DNA of 64,000 bases from Saccharicrinis fermentans DSM 9555 = JCM 21142 (GCF_000517085.1 NZ_KI912107.1:5763980-5827979), one strand, 5' to 3'; shown: positions 9,326-18,505, numbered from the stretch's first letter. Program-made: numbers and translations. Notes: generated by a model from the sequence alone, not told the origin.

Positions 9326-11767
9326 TTATGATTCCATATCTACCGGACTTGCGTGAACGTTTTTGCTCGAATGTGCCAGCACAAGTACAAAGCACATGAC
9401 CCAGACCATGAGTGATGTTACCATCATAAAGAATAATGGCATGCGGCTATAGTAGGCAAAGCCATTGAGCCATAGTGTAACCACAAAAAAGGATACGGGT
9501 ATAGCAAGGAGAATGCCAGGTAGTATATATTGACTGATTGACATAAATAGTTCCCATAATATCTGTTTAGGATAGGCGCCTATCATTTTTCTTGTTCTGA
9601 ATTCTTTATCTTTCATTTCGCATATATATACCGAGAAAGCCCTGAGTCCCAACCAAGCTACCAACATTGATAAAAGCATAAAGACCAGTGATATTTTTAA
9701 AACAAGGGTTTCTTCTTTCAGGTTATCGGATAATACACTGTTGAGCATTTTATACTCAAAGGGGTCGTTATCTGTAAATTTGTTCCATTGTAAGTTTATT
9801 TGTTGAATGACCTGTTTTATGTCTTCTTTGGCATTTACCTTGATAAGAAGATTGTCGTAATAATCATTTTTAGAAAAATTTTTTAGCACCAATGGTCTGA
9901 TGGGGAATTGAACGGGTTCAAAATGAAAGTTTTTCACCACTCCTTTAATGGATGATTCATGGGGATCATTGCTGATTATTGTCATCCGCTGCCCCAGGGG
10001 CTTGTTCATATGCAAAAACTCCTGTGCCTTTTTGTTGATGACAAGTTCAGAAGTATGGTTATCTGTGTTATACCATATGGAACCGGCTTCTAGTTTGATG
10101 TCGAGAGTTTTAAAGAAGTCTTTTTCAACGTAATTTAGAGGGATTAATACAAGTTTATCGCCGTTTTTGCTCGTGTATCTAATGGAATTAAGAGAAGCTT
10201 TTTTGCCGGGTAACACCGCACATGCCGATACTTCTTGTACCTTGGGGATGGATTTGATTTGTTCTTTAAATTGGTCGAATTTTTTACCGATGGAATATCC
10301 TCGTTCTACCACTACAATGTTGTTGCTGTCGAAGCCCAGGTCTTTCTTTTTCAAGTATTGAATTTGCCATATCATTGACAAACAAAGAATAATCAGGAAG
10401 GTTGTGACAGTCATTTGAGCTGCAGCCAAAGCGCCGCGTACTATTACGCCCTTTTTTTTGGGTTTAAATCCATCTTTAAAAATAGAGGCTTCCTTTAGTC
10501 GAGAGAAGGAAATAGCTGGATAAATACCCGAAAGAATACCTATGAAAAACGTGAGTAAGATGACGTATAGCAGATCGATACGCCCTTCTCGCCAATTTAA
10601 GCTTAAGTGTAGTTTGAATAAGGAATTAAATGCCGGTAACAATAGTTCCACCATGACTAAGCCCATAAACAGGGCTACAAAACTATATGTAATGGCCTCT
10701 ACCATAAATTGCGTCATAAGCGATTTGCGGTTGACTCCCACTAATTTGCGAACGCCTATTTCTTTGATGCGTATGGAGGCTCTGGCAGTTGTTAAATTCA
10801 TGAAATTGATACAAGTGATCAGTAACACAAATATGGCCAGTGATAGAAATAAAGCAACGTAGATGAATTTGGAATTGGCTTCTAACTCATCGTCTAGATT
10901 AGAGTGTAAATGGATGCTTTCTATGGGCTGGAGGTGGAAAGAAAGCGACCTGATTGTATGTACAATGCTGTCGTTCTTTTCCATGTGATCGGCCACCTGT
11001 TGCTGTACCTTCTTGTGCAGTTCTTTTTGTATCTGTTGCTCGAGCGTGTTAATGTCTTGGTTTTTGCGGATCACAAAGTAGGTGTACCAATTTATTCTTA
11101 ACCAATTGGGCTGTTCCTGCTGGTAGCCTTCGTTTTGTGCTTGGTATAGTTGCTTGATAGATTGCTGAGAGGCTATAAAATCGAAATGAAAATGGGAGTT
11201 GGCGGGTTGTGGCCTGCAAACGCCTGATACGTAAAATTGCAAACCATTGTCAAGTTTTAATAGCTTACCTATGGGGTCTTCATTTCCAAAATATTTTTTG
11301 GCAATGGGAGTGGTGATAATGATGTCATCGTCTTCGTTTAAAAGGTTTTGGGTGTCTCCTTTTATAATAGGAATGTTAAACACAGAAAAGAAACCTGTGT
11401 CTGCGTAAAAAAAATTGTCTTCGTTAAATTTTTTTTCCTTGTAGGAGACCAATTTGTTGGTTCCCCTTACTAATTTTACAGCGCTTTCTATTGCTGGAAA
11501 TTCCTCCCGAAGAAATCCGGATAGCGGCTCAGGTGTCATGGCATTGCTAAAGGGATTTCCTCCAATATTACCCTTTGTAATTACCCTGTATGTTCGGTTG
11601 TTTGATGTGTATGTTTTGTCGTAGGTGAGTTCGTAACGAACATACATTAATACAAGTATGCTGATGGTGATGCCAATGGACAAGCCCATTACATTTAAAA
11701 TAGCATCTGATCGGTTCTTGAAAAGTGATCGAATGGCTACTTTTATATAGTTGATGATTAGTTCCAT
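9326..11767 (-). CDS. FtsX-like ABC transporter permease (MacB-type, duplicated)
   Basis: This 813-residue membrane protein has the two-module layout common in Bacteroidota. A first membrane helix at about 20-42 precedes a MacB periplasmic domain, three helices follow around 285-420, then a second periplasmic domain and three final helices. The motifs LTTARASIRIKEIGVRKLVG and ELVINKKAQEFLHMNKPLGQR are typical. Such permeases work with a LolD/MacB-like ATPase, often in export or envelope stress responses; the substrate is unknown. It overlaps the upstream ATPase gene by 10 bases, so the two are translationally coupled. A divergent NtrC-type regulator and sensor kinase next door may control the pair. 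Confidence 0.87.
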   Translation of the reverse strand: MELIINYIKVAIRSLFKNRSDAILNVMGLSIGITISILVLMYVRYELTYDKTYTSNNRTYRVITKGNIGGNPFSNAMTPEPLSGFLREEFPAIESAVKLVRGTNKLVSYKEKKFNEDNFFYADTGFFSVFNIPIIKGDTQNLLNEDDDIIITTPIAKKYFGNEDPIGKLLKLDNGLQFYVSGVCRPQPANSHFHFDFIASQQSIKQLYQAQNEGYQQEQPNWLRINWYTYFVIRKNQDINTLEQQIQKELHKKVQQQVADHMEKNDSIVHTIRSLSFHLQPIESIHLHSNLDDELEANSKFIYVALFLSLAIFVLLITCINFMNLTTARASIRIKEIGVRKLVGVNRKSLMTQFMVEAITYSFVALFMGLVMVELLLPAFNSLFKLHLSLNWREGRIDLLYVILLTFFIGILSGIYPAISFSRLKEASIFKDGFKPKKKGVIVRGALAAAQMTVTTFLIILCLSMIWQIQYLKKKDLGFDSNNIVVVERGYSIGKKFDQFKEQIKSIPKVQEVSACAVLPGKKASLNSIRYTSKNGDKLVLIPLNYVEKDFFKTLDIKLEAGSIWYNTDNHTSELVINKKAQEFLHMNKPLGQRMTIISNDPHESSIKGVVKNFHFEPVQFPIRPLVLKNFSKNDYYDNLLIKVNAKEDIKQVIQQINLQWNKFTDNDPFEYKMLNSVLSDNLKEETLVLKISLVFMLLSMLVAWLGLRAFSVYICEMKDKEFRTRKMIGAYPKQILWELFMSISQYILPGILLAIPVSFFVVTLWLNGFAYYSRMPLFFMMVTSLMVWVMCFVLVLAHSSKNVHASPVDMES

Positions 11768-12447
11768 TCTTGTTTTATTACATTGTCCAACAGCAAATGT
11801 CCATCGAATAACTGAACGAGTTTTTGGGCTCTTCCTATGATTGATTTTGCATGCGTGAATAGGATGAGTGCTGTGCCATTGTCATTAATTTTTCCCAATA
11901 CATCTAAAATTTCACTGCCGTCTGCTGAGTTGAGATCTCCTGTAGGCTCATCGGCAAAAATCACGGATGGACGAATCACCATGGCTCTTGCTATGGCCAC
12001 CTTTTGTTGTTCTAATGCCGATAGTTCATGGGGATAGTTCTTTTTTCGGTGCAATAAGTTCATCTCACCGAGCAATATTTTAACCCGTTCTGTTCGTGCT
12101 CTCTTTTTTATCTTTTGGTATAAAAGAGGTAATTCAATGTTTTCGGAAACGGTTAGTTCATCTATTAGATTGGCTTCCTTAAATACATAACCAATCTCTT
12201 GCCTGCGTAAGGCTAATCTTTCTTTGTCACTTAGGTGGCAAATGTCCTGCCCCTTAAAATGAAGACTCCCTTTGGTGGGTTTGTCTAAAAAACCTAAAAT
12301 ATTTAGTAGTGTTGTTTTTCCTGATCCGGACGGACCTAGCACCATCAAGTACTCTCCGGCATTAATCTCTATGTTGATATTGCTTAATACCGTCGTCGTA
12401 ATTTGTCCTTTTCTATATTCTTTTGATATTTCTATCGCTTGTAACAT
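11758..12447 (-). CDS. ABC transporter ATP-binding protein with degenerate Q-loop and signature
   Basis: The 229-residue ATPase has a normal Walker A, GPSGSGKTT (38-46), Walker B VIFADEPTGD and a switch His (H199). Two other key motifs are altered. The Q-loop Gln of the usual VFQ is Lys (VFK, K90), and the ABC signature LSGGQ is LSALE (142-146). In related ATPases these residues couple to the permease and contact ATP across the dimer. The protein may hydrolyse ATP poorly or serve a sensing role (inference). It is the first gene of the pair with the FtsX-like permease, which it overlaps by 10 bases. Confidence 0.85.
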   Translation of the reverse strand: MLQAIEISKEYRKGQITTTVLSNINIEINAGEYLMVLGPSGSGKTTLLNILGFLDKPTKGSLHFKGQDICHLSDKERLALRRQEIGYVFKEANLIDELTVSENIELPLLYQKIKKRARTERVKILLGEMNLLHRKKNYPHELSALEQQKVAIARAMVIRPSVIFADEPTGDLNSADGSEILDVLGKINDNGTALILFTHAKSIIGRAQKLVQLFDGHLLLDNVIKQEWN

Positions 12448-12465
12448 AAATTATTTCATATAAGT

Positions 12466-12504
12466 GTACGGTTTCGATACAGTATCTGTTCGATATCGTA
12501 CGGT
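12466..12504. promoter_or_regulatory. Paired words before the ABC genes, possible operator
   Basis: The word GTACGGT occurs at 12466-12472 and 12498-12504, and TTCGATA at 12473-12479 and 12489-12495. The order is thus GTACGGT-TTCGATA, 9 bases, TTCGATA-TC-GTACGGT. This lies 19-57 bases before the ATG of the ABC ATPase gene and may bind a regulator such as the divergent NtrC-type protein. No clear -24/-12 sigma-54 promoter was found here. In the rest of the 400-base gap the only other thing I recognise is the hairpin repeat at 12721. Confidence 0.3.
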
Positions 12505-12720
12505 GTGCGAACGTAAAAAGGCATCTTTATGCATTAAATATGAACTTAATTTTACGATGCTTATTGTTCTATCTGACTGTGTATGTGGTTATTGAATGCT
12601 GGCCCCAACTTTTATTTCATGCAACAATCTAACTATTTAATTAATTATTCGTATCATTTTTTATGCCAGCAGTGTTAAGGGCTTATAATCAAGTATATTA
12701 CACCTTCGGCATTCTTTTTG

Positions 12721-12764
12721 AGTCCGAATGATGCATTAGGACTTCCTAATGTATTTTTCAGGCT
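12721..12764 (+). repeat. Dispersed hairpin repeat B, copy 1
   Basis: The arms 12721-12740 and 12745-12764 form a roughly 20-bp stem with several G-T pairs around the loop ACTT; the top seven pairs, CATTAGG with CCTAATG, are perfect. The left arm contains CCGAATGATGCATTAG, shared with copies at 24961 and 27510 and, with changes, at 31498. It lies 83 bases before the response regulator start. Confidence 0.65.
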
Positions 12765-12847
12765 GAATTCATGGCGTTGAATAAAAAGCGTACGATTTTG
12801 AACATTTAGCTGAAAATATATATCTTTATGAGAACCAAAACTAAAAA

Positions 12848-14224
12848 TTGATGCAAAAGAAAAACGGAAGAATTTTAGCTGTAGATGACAATGAGGATAT
12901 ACTGTTTGCATTAAAATTGCTACTTAAATCACATGTCGAAGTTGTTAAAACGGAGAGTAATCCTGCTAATATTGAGAATATCCTGAAGAGCGAAACTTTT
13001 GATGTGATTCTTCTGGATATGAATTTCACCAAGGATGCCATTAGTGGTCAGGAAGGCTTTCAGTATCTTCAAAAAATATTAGATATCGATCCAGCTGCTG
13101 TAGTATTGTTTATTACTGCTTATGGAGATGTTGAAAAATCAGTGAAAGCTATTAAAGCAGGAGCCACAGACTTTATTTTAAAACCTTGGCAGAATGAGAA
13201 AATATTGGCCACCATATCATCGGCGGTGAAACTCCGACAATCACGTAATGAGGTTCACGACTTAAAAGAGAAGCAACATGAGATGCAAAGTATAATGGAT
13301 CAGCCATTTGCTGATTTTATTGGAGTGTCTCCTGCTATGCAAAAGGTTTTTAATACAATTAAAAAAGTGGCGCAAACGGATGCTAATGTGCTTATATTAG
13401 GAGAGAATGGCACGGGTAAGGAATTGGTGGCCAGGGCACTGCATAGGAATTCTGTAAGAAATAAGGAGGCTTTTATCAGTGTGGATCTGGGGGCCTTGAG
13501 TGAGACGCTTTTTGAAAGTGAGCTGTTTGGACATGTTAAAGGTGCATTTACTGATGCAAAGGCTGATCGACCCGGACGTTTTGAGTTGGCTGAGCAAGGA
13601 ACCATTTTTTTGGATGAGATAGGAAATCTTTCTTTACCTTTTCAGGCTAAGTTATTGACCGTTCTGGAACGAAGAGAGGTAACACGTGTAGGTGCTAATA
13701 AACCAAAGCCTATTGATATCAGATTGATTAGTGCTACCAATATGCCATTAAAAGATATGGCCGGTCAGGATGAGTTTAGGATGGACTTACTTTATCGCTT
13801 AAATACAGTGGAGATTGAGTTGCCGCCATTGCGCGAGAGACCAGAAGATATTCCGGTATTGGCAGAACATTTTTTGAATATATTTTCTAAAAAATATAAG
13901 AAAACAGCCCGTGTAGGTAAAAGTGCATTGAATAAAATGCTGCATTATCAATGGCCGGGCAATGTGAGAGAGTTTCAGCACGTATTGGAGAGGGCTGTTA
14001 TATTGAGTGAAGGACCGGTATTGAGTGAAGATGATTTGCAGTTGAGTCCTCCTAAGTCTTCTTCGGACGGTATTGAGCTGGCTTCGTATAACCTGGATGA
14101 AGTAGAACGTTCTATTATTGAAAAGGTACTACGTATGAACAGTGGGAATATTTCTAAGGCTGCATCAGAACTGGGTCTCACACGAACATCGCTTTACAGA
14201 AGAATGGAGAAGTATGGTTTATAA
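12848..14224 (+). CDS. Sigma-54-dependent response regulator, NtrC family
   Basis: The 458-residue protein has three parts: a receiver domain with phosphorylatable D56 (ILLDMNF), an AAA+ domain from about 155 to 390, and a C-terminal Fis-type helix-turn-helix (NISKAASELGLTRTSLYRRM). The AAA+ domain has Walker A GENGTGKE (184-191) and an arginine-finger region. The sigma-54 contact loop reads GAFTDA (231-236) instead of GAFTGA, a variant I recall as common in this Bacteroidota subgroup. It activates sigma-54 promoters when phosphorylated, presumably by the kinase encoded next, whose start overlaps its 3' end by 11 bases. The divergent ABC pair is the likely neighbour target (inference). Confidence 0.93.
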   Translation: MMQKKNGRILAVDDNEDILFALKLLLKSHVEVVKTESNPANIENILKSETFDVILLDMNFTKDAISGQEGFQYLQKILDIDPAAVVLFITAYGDVEKSVKAIKAGATDFILKPWQNEKILATISSAVKLRQSRNEVHDLKEKQHEMQSIMDQPFADFIGVSPAMQKVFNTIKKVAQTDANVLILGENGTGKELVARALHRNSVRNKEAFISVDLGALSETLFESELFGHVKGAFTDAKADRPGRFELAEQGTIFLDEIGNLSLPFQAKLLTVLERREVTRVGANKPKPIDIRLISATNMPLKDMAGQDEFRMDLLYRLNTVEIELPPLRERPEDIPVLAEHFLNIFSKKYKKTARVGKSALNKMLHYQWPGNVREFQHVLERAVILSEGPVLSEDDLQLSPPKSSSDGIELASYNLDEVERSIIEKVLRMNSGNISKAASELGLTRTSLYRRMEKYGL

Positions 14225-15575
14225 AAATTTCAGGGTAAATTTTGTCATAAGAACAGTGGTGTTGACGGCATCGATTTTTTTGTTGTTCTACCTTATCTAT
14301 AATACAGATCTTACCATGACCTTGTTTTTGATTGGTGGATTTATTGGGATTCAGATTTTTGCTTTTATCCATTATATAGATAGAACCAATCGCATTTTAA
14401 ATAATTTTTTGGAATCGATCCGTTATTCTGATTTTACCAGAACGTTTCATGTGGAAGGGGAGGGGTCGTCCTTTGAAAAATTAAAGAATTCTTTTAATGA
14501 GGTAATTAAGGACTTTCAGGAAGTGAGGGCCGAGAAGGAGGAGAATTTTTATTACTTACAAACCGTTATTCAGCATATTGGTATAGCCCTGATTGCTTTT
14601 CAAAAAGACGGGAAAGTGGAGCTGATTAATAATGCTACCAAAAAATTGTTTCAGGTACGTAACCTAAGCAATGTGCAAGCTTTAAATAGTTTTAGTCAGG
14701 AGATGGTGGAGAAACTGTTTAGTATTAAGCATGGAGAGAATACCTTGATTAAAGTACAGGAGAAAGATAATCTGCTTCAGTTGGTGATATATGCCACGGA
14801 GTTTAGAATTCACAATCGTACCATTACGCTGGTTTCGATTAAGAACATTCAACAAGAACTGGAAGAAAAAGAAATGGAGTCGTGGCAGAAACTCATACGT
14901 GTGCTTACTCACGAAATAATGAATTCCATCACACCTATTTCTTCTTTGTCGTCTACCGTAACATTGATTATAAAAGATCTTATGGAGAATCTTCGTGCGC
15001 AAGGTGTTGGGACGGATGAGGTCGATACTCTGGAAGAAGTGGAAACTGCTTTGAAAACCATACATAAGCGAACGGATGGTCTGCTTCATTTTGTGAATAC
15101 TTATCGGAATTTAACCAAAATACCGAATCCAAATTTTTCCATTTTTAGGGTGCGACAATTGTTTAGTAATATTAATCATCTTTTTGAGGAGGAAATAAAA
15201 AGTAAGAATATACGGTGTGATATAAGAATTGAGCCTGAATCTATGGAGTTATCTGCGGATGAACATTTGATTGAACAGGTCATCATTAATCTAGTAAAGA
15301 ATGCGATTCATGCTGTGACAGGAAGAGAAGATGCTTGTATCCGACTTAATGCTTATATGAATAGTCGAGGCCGTATTGTGATGCAGGTAGTGGATAATGG
15401 ACCGGGAATTTTACCCAATGTTTTGGATCGGGTTTTTATCCCGTTTTTCACCACCAAGCCGCAGGGTTCCGGGATAGGGCTGAGTTTGTCTCGCCAAATA
15501 TTAAGGTTGCATGGCGGAACGATTAATGCCTATTCGGAACCCGAAAAAGAAACAAAGTTTACCCTAACTTTTTAA
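14214..15575 (+). CDS. Membrane sensor histidine kinase, NtrY-like
   Basis: I place the start at the ATG at 14214. The 24 codons before it only retranslate the Fis helix of the upstream gene in another frame, and the protein MVYKNFRV then enters its first membrane segment directly. The 453-residue protein has two membrane helices (about 11-29 and 33-54) with almost no periplasmic loop, a HAMP-like linker, and a PAS-like domain near 110-210. The histidine is H233 in LTHEIMNSITPIS, and an ATPase domain follows with LVKNAIHAV, VVDNGPGI and GSGIGLSL. The lack of a periplasmic sensor suggests it senses an internal or membrane signal. It partners the response regulator just upstream. Confidence 0.9.
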   Translation: MVYKNFRVNFVIRTVVLTASIFLLFYLIYNTDLTMTLFLIGGFIGIQIFAFIHYIDRTNRILNNFLESIRYSDFTRTFHVEGEGSSFEKLKNSFNEVIKDFQEVRAEKEENFYYLQTVIQHIGIALIAFQKDGKVELINNATKKLFQVRNLSNVQALNSFSQEMVEKLFSIKHGENTLIKVQEKDNLLQLVIYATEFRIHNRTITLVSIKNIQQELEEKEMESWQKLIRVLTHEIMNSITPISSLSSTVTLIIKDLMENLRAQGVGTDEVDTLEEVETALKTIHKRTDGLLHFVNTYRNLTKIPNPNFSIFRVRQLFSNINHLFEEEIKSKNIRCDIRIEPESMELSADEHLIEQVIINLVKNAIHAVTGREDACIRLNAYMNSRGRIVMQVVDNGPGILPNVLDRVFIPFFTTKPQGSGIGLSLSRQILRLHGGTINAYSEPEKETKFTLTF

Positions 15576-15592
15576 TTATACTTAATACAATT

Positions 15593-16243
15593 TTACGATG
15601 GGGTGATGTTTTGCATGCGGTTAAACATCACTGCTAGGTGGGCGTATAATGAGGTGTCCTGTATTACAACATTTTCATCCAAGTGAATACGGATGGGAGT
15701 AAAATTCCAAATACCCTTGATGCCCCCGGTAGCCATAGTTTGAGCTACATTTTGTGCAAATTCTGCGGGGACAGTCAGTATGCCTACTTTTACATTTCGA
15801 TCCTGCATTTTTTCAAATTCATCCATATGGTAAATGGGTACTCCTTCAATCTCCCTGCCTATGATTTTAGGATCCACGTCAAAGGCAGCTACTATTCTTA
15901 ATCCGTATTGCTCTAATCCGTGGTCATGAAGTAATGCGTTGCCAAGGCTGCCCGCACCAAATAAGTAAGCCTCGTCTAAAGAACGGAAACCTAAAAAATC
16001 TTCTAATACATCTATTAGGGTGTTTACTTCATATCCCACTCTTGTTTTGCCAACAATGCTGGTATAGGATAAATCTTTTGTTACCTGTGTCGGATCAACC
16101 CCCATATCTCTGGCTATATGGGTTGATGATACAAATTCCTGATTTCTTCTTTTGGCAAGTTTTAGATAAGCCAAATAAACAGGTAACCTGCGTAACGATG
16201 GTTCTGGTACTAATCCTTCTTTTTTTCTGCCTACTACTGCCAT
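15593..16243 (-). CDS. rex: Redox-sensing transcriptional repressor Rex
   Basis: The 216-residue protein has a winged helix-turn-helix N-terminus (SLRRLPVYLAYLKLA and STHIARDMGVDPTQVTKDL) and a Rossmann domain with GAGSLGNALL at about 96-105 that binds NADH or NAD+. Rex represses fermentation and respiration genes when NADH is low and lets go when NADH rises. Its presence suggests oxygen-limited or fermentative growth. It is transcribed towards the sensor kinase gene, with 17 bases between the two stops, and stands alone as a transcription unit. Length and motifs are normal. Confidence 0.95.
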   Translation of the reverse strand: MAVVGRKKEGLVPEPSLRRLPVYLAYLKLAKRRNQEFVSSTHIARDMGVDPTQVTKDLSYTSIVGKTRVGYEVNTLIDVLEDFLGFRSLDEAYLFGAGSLGNALLHDHGLEQYGLRIVAAFDVDPKIIGREIEGVPIYHMDEFEKMQDRNVKVGILTVPAEFAQNVAQTMATGGIKGIWNFTPIRIHLDENVVIQDTSLYAHLAVMFNRMQNITPS

Positions 16244-16566
16244 TGTATGTATGATGCTTGCTTTTTACTAACTTGTTTATGGTGATTTAACTTGTGGGTT
16301 TAACCTTCAAATTCAAGTTTCAAAAGTAGGTAAGTTTTCTATTAAAGAAAATGTTGTATAATATAAAAATATATTCTTGGGCTCAAAAATATATATTTAA
16401 AAGCGTTCTGCATAGTGGTTTAAATATTTTTGGGACTCTTGAATAATTCATTGTGTGTACCCTATTAATAGCGGTCTCTGGTATGTATCATTTATTGTGA
16501 GGCTAGAAGTTGTGCTTTTTGGCATGTGGTTTGACTATCATTTTGTCGAAATCAAAACAGTATGTT
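16244..16566. other. Gene-free stretch upstream of rex
   Basis: This A+T-rich stretch of 323 bases holds the rex promoter region. The only internal repetition I see is a pair of similar words, ATTCTTGGGCTC (16373-16384) and ATTTTTGGGACTC (16426-16438), 53 bases apart. I see no convincing gene or hairpin. Confidence 0.4.
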
Positions 16567-16800
16567 ATGGGAGATTTTACAAAAGCAGAGAAAATTGCTG
16601 TGAGATATTTGGTAGAGTGGGGTCAATATGGAGATGTGGAATTTCCGGACTCTATAGTGATGTCTTATTTTAATTTACTTGCGGGGACTGAAAAGGAACA
16701 GCGGGAAGCGGTGAGGAATTTGTGTGGACACGTAAGGTGTTTGCTGGGGGAAGAGAAGTCGAAGGAAGTGGAGAAGGAACTGCTCTCCTGTATCGTGTAG
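16567..16800 (+). CDS. Small hypothetical protein
   Basis: A 77-codon frame starts at the ATG at 16567 (MGDFTKAEKIAVRYLVEWG). The frame is open further upstream, but residues before this Met look like translated intergenic DNA. The protein is charged, soluble and probably helical, with two Cys near the middle (LCGHVRCLL) and one near the end. I recognise no family. It stands alone between rex and the GH117 gene. Codon use looks like its neighbours, which favours a real gene. A role cannot be stated. Confidence 0.5.
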   Translation: MGDFTKAEKIAVRYLVEWGQYGDVEFPDSIVMSYFNLLAGTEKEQREAVRNLCGHVRCLLGEEKSKEVEKELLSCIV

Positions 16801-16890
16801 AAGTGTTTTGAGAATGTAATTATTTTCGGTCGGACTAGGGGCATCGTTTTATGAAATTTTATACCTGATATATTAGCGCTCTATTCAGAC

Positions 16891-16947
16891 CCAGGGTTCG
16901 TAATTGACCTTGGTTATCATTTACCACTCCTTGGGTTATCGATTACC
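16891..16947. promoter_or_regulatory. Direct repeats before the GH117 gene, possible regulator site
   Basis: Two near-identical words, CCTTGGTTATCATTTACC (16908-16925) and CCTTGGGTTATCGATTACC (16929-16947), lie 21 bases apart. A weaker third, CCAGGGTTCGTAATTGACC, is at 16891-16909. Spacing of two helical turns in direct orientation fits AraC-type or HTCS binding. A -7-like box TATATTTG at 17015-17022 (consensus TAnnTTTG) follows, before the GH117 start at 17059. Confidence 0.4.
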
Positions 16948-17058
16948 CTGTTCGTTTTCATATGCCCCGTATATCCATTTGGTTTTACAGCTCCTTAAGG
17001 TTTGTTCGTTCATTTATATTTGTTTTTAGATAATTGTAAATTGTTAACCTGAAAAAAT

Positions 17059-18279
17059 ATGATGAAGCGAATTAAATCTATGGTATGCATGACCATGACC
17101 ATGACAATGGTGTTGGTGTCATGTGTGAATACCGAAAGTAGTGATACAAAGGATGAATCTTCGAGTGATGTGGAGGTCACAGATGCGCAGATGGATAAGT
17201 TGGGTATTACCCATCGAAAATATTTGAGCGCTGCTTCCAAAAGAGCATTGCAATGGCCCGACTTGGGTAATGAATGGTATATTGAATTTGAGGTGTACGA
17301 CTTGAAAGGTGATTTTGCTTATGAAGAGGGTGTTGTTAGACGTGATCCCAGTGCAATGATCAAAGAAAATGGAAAGTATTACGTTTGGTATACCAGAAGT
17401 ACAGGAAAAACGGATGGCTTTGGTGGTGATATTGAAAAAGATAAGGTGTTCCCCTGGGATAGATGTGATATTTGGTATGCGACCTCCGAAGATGGAATCA
17501 CATGGAAAGAAGAAGGCCCCGCTGTTTTAAGAGGTGAAAAAGGCGCTTATGATGACCGATCTGTTTTTACGGTGGAAATTATGAAGTGGGATGGAAAGTA
17601 CTATTTGTGTTACCAAACAGTCAAGTCTCCTTACAATGTGCGTGTTAAAAATCAAGTTGGCCTGGCTTGGGCTGATAGTCCGGATGGACCTTGGATCAAA
17701 TCTAAAGAGCCAATTCTTAGTCCTGCTGATAATGGTATCTGGGAGGGTGAAGAACAAAATAGATTTAAAGTGAAGAAGAAAGGTGATTTTGATAGTCATA
17801 AGGTTCACGACCCTTGTATTATTCCGTATAAAGGAAAATTCTATTTGTACTATAAAGGAGAGCAAATGGGTGAGGAGGTTACCTTTGGTGGACGTCAAAT
17901 ACGTCATGGTGTTGCGATTGCCGATAATCCGAAGGGACCGTATGTAAAGTCTCCCTATAACCCCATTAGTAATAGTGGACATGAAATATGTGTCTGGCCT
18001 TATAAAGGCGGTATTGCTTCTTTGATTACCACCGACGGGCCTGAGCGAAATACCATTCAATGGTCACCGGATGGTATTAACTTTGACATAAAAGCCGCCA
18101 TTAAGGGAGCACCACATGCCATAGGTCTGAATAGAACGGCAGATAATGAAAAGGATCCAACAGAAGTGCTGCGTTGGGGATTAACGCATGAATACAAAAC
18201 ATATGATTGGCAGTATATAAGAGGTTTCCGTTCCAGAAAAGTAAAAAATCATACCGCAATTGGTGAAAAAGGTGAATAA
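17059..18279 (+). CDS. GH117 alpha-1,3-(3,6-anhydro)-L-galactosidase, lipoprotein
   Basis: The 406-residue protein starts with a short hydrophobic leader ending in VSC, a lipoprotein signal (Cys near residue 22). The rest is a five-bladed propeller of the GH117 type. Recognisable blocks are SAASKRALQWPDLGNEW near 57-73, the GDFAYEEGVVRRDPSA block with a catalytic-site Asp, GAYDDRSVFT, SFDSHKVHDP-like DFDSHKVHDPC, and NPISNSGHE. GH117 enzymes cut the alpha-1,3 bond of neoagaro-oligosaccharides and release 3,6-anhydro-L-galactose. It would feed the anhydrogalactose operon at 51.8-58.5 kb. It is monocistronic: direct repeats lie before it and a strong terminator follows. The exact substrate, agarose or porphyran derived, is inference. 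Confidence 0.92.
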   Translation: MMKRIKSMVCMTMTMTMVLVSCVNTESSDTKDESSSDVEVTDAQMDKLGITHRKYLSAASKRALQWPDLGNEWYIEFEVYDLKGDFAYEEGVVRRDPSAMIKENGKYYVWYTRSTGKTDGFGGDIEKDKVFPWDRCDIWYATSEDGITWKEEGPAVLRGEKGAYDDRSVFTVEIMKWDGKYYLCYQTVKSPYNVRVKNQVGLAWADSPDGPWIKSKEPILSPADNGIWEGEEQNRFKVKKKGDFDSHKVHDPCIIPYKGKFYLYYKGEQMGEEVTFGGRQIRHGVAIADNPKGPYVKSPYNPISNSGHEICVWPYKGGIASLITTDGPERNTIQWSPDGINFDIKAAIKGAPHAIGLNRTADNEKDPTEVLRWGLTHEYKTYDWQYIRGFRSRKVKNHTAIGEKGE

Positions 18280-18337
18280 GGGTAATGTAAACCAATAGTT
18301 GTATTGAAGGGCATTTTAGCTATTTCTGAGAGATAAG

Positions 18338-18376
18338 GCCACATCATTGTTTGTTTGCATGATGTGGCTTTTTTTT
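18338..18376 (+). terminator. Intrinsic terminator after the GH117 gene
   Basis: The stem GCCACATCAT (18338-18347) with ATGATGTGGC (18359-18368) is perfect over 10 bp and is followed by eight T. It ends the GH117 transcript and isolates it from the next cluster. Confidence 0.9.
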
Positions 18377-18505
18377 AGCCATTTTAATCCACTAATTTGG
18401 TTTCGAATACCCCCGCTGCTATGCTTAATTACCTGTACATTATATGGATAAAGAAGAATATTTATATATAAATTTTGTTTTCAAAAATAAAAGTGATTTA
18501 TTTGT

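Noticed and set aside
12448-12847. Sigma-54 promoter for the ABC genes
   Set aside because: I looked for GG and GC at the right spacing on the minus strand and found no match.
14142-14213. A 24-codon extension of the sensor kinase
   Set aside because: It is the other-frame reading of the regulator's Fis helix; the ATG at 14214 leads straight into the membrane segment.
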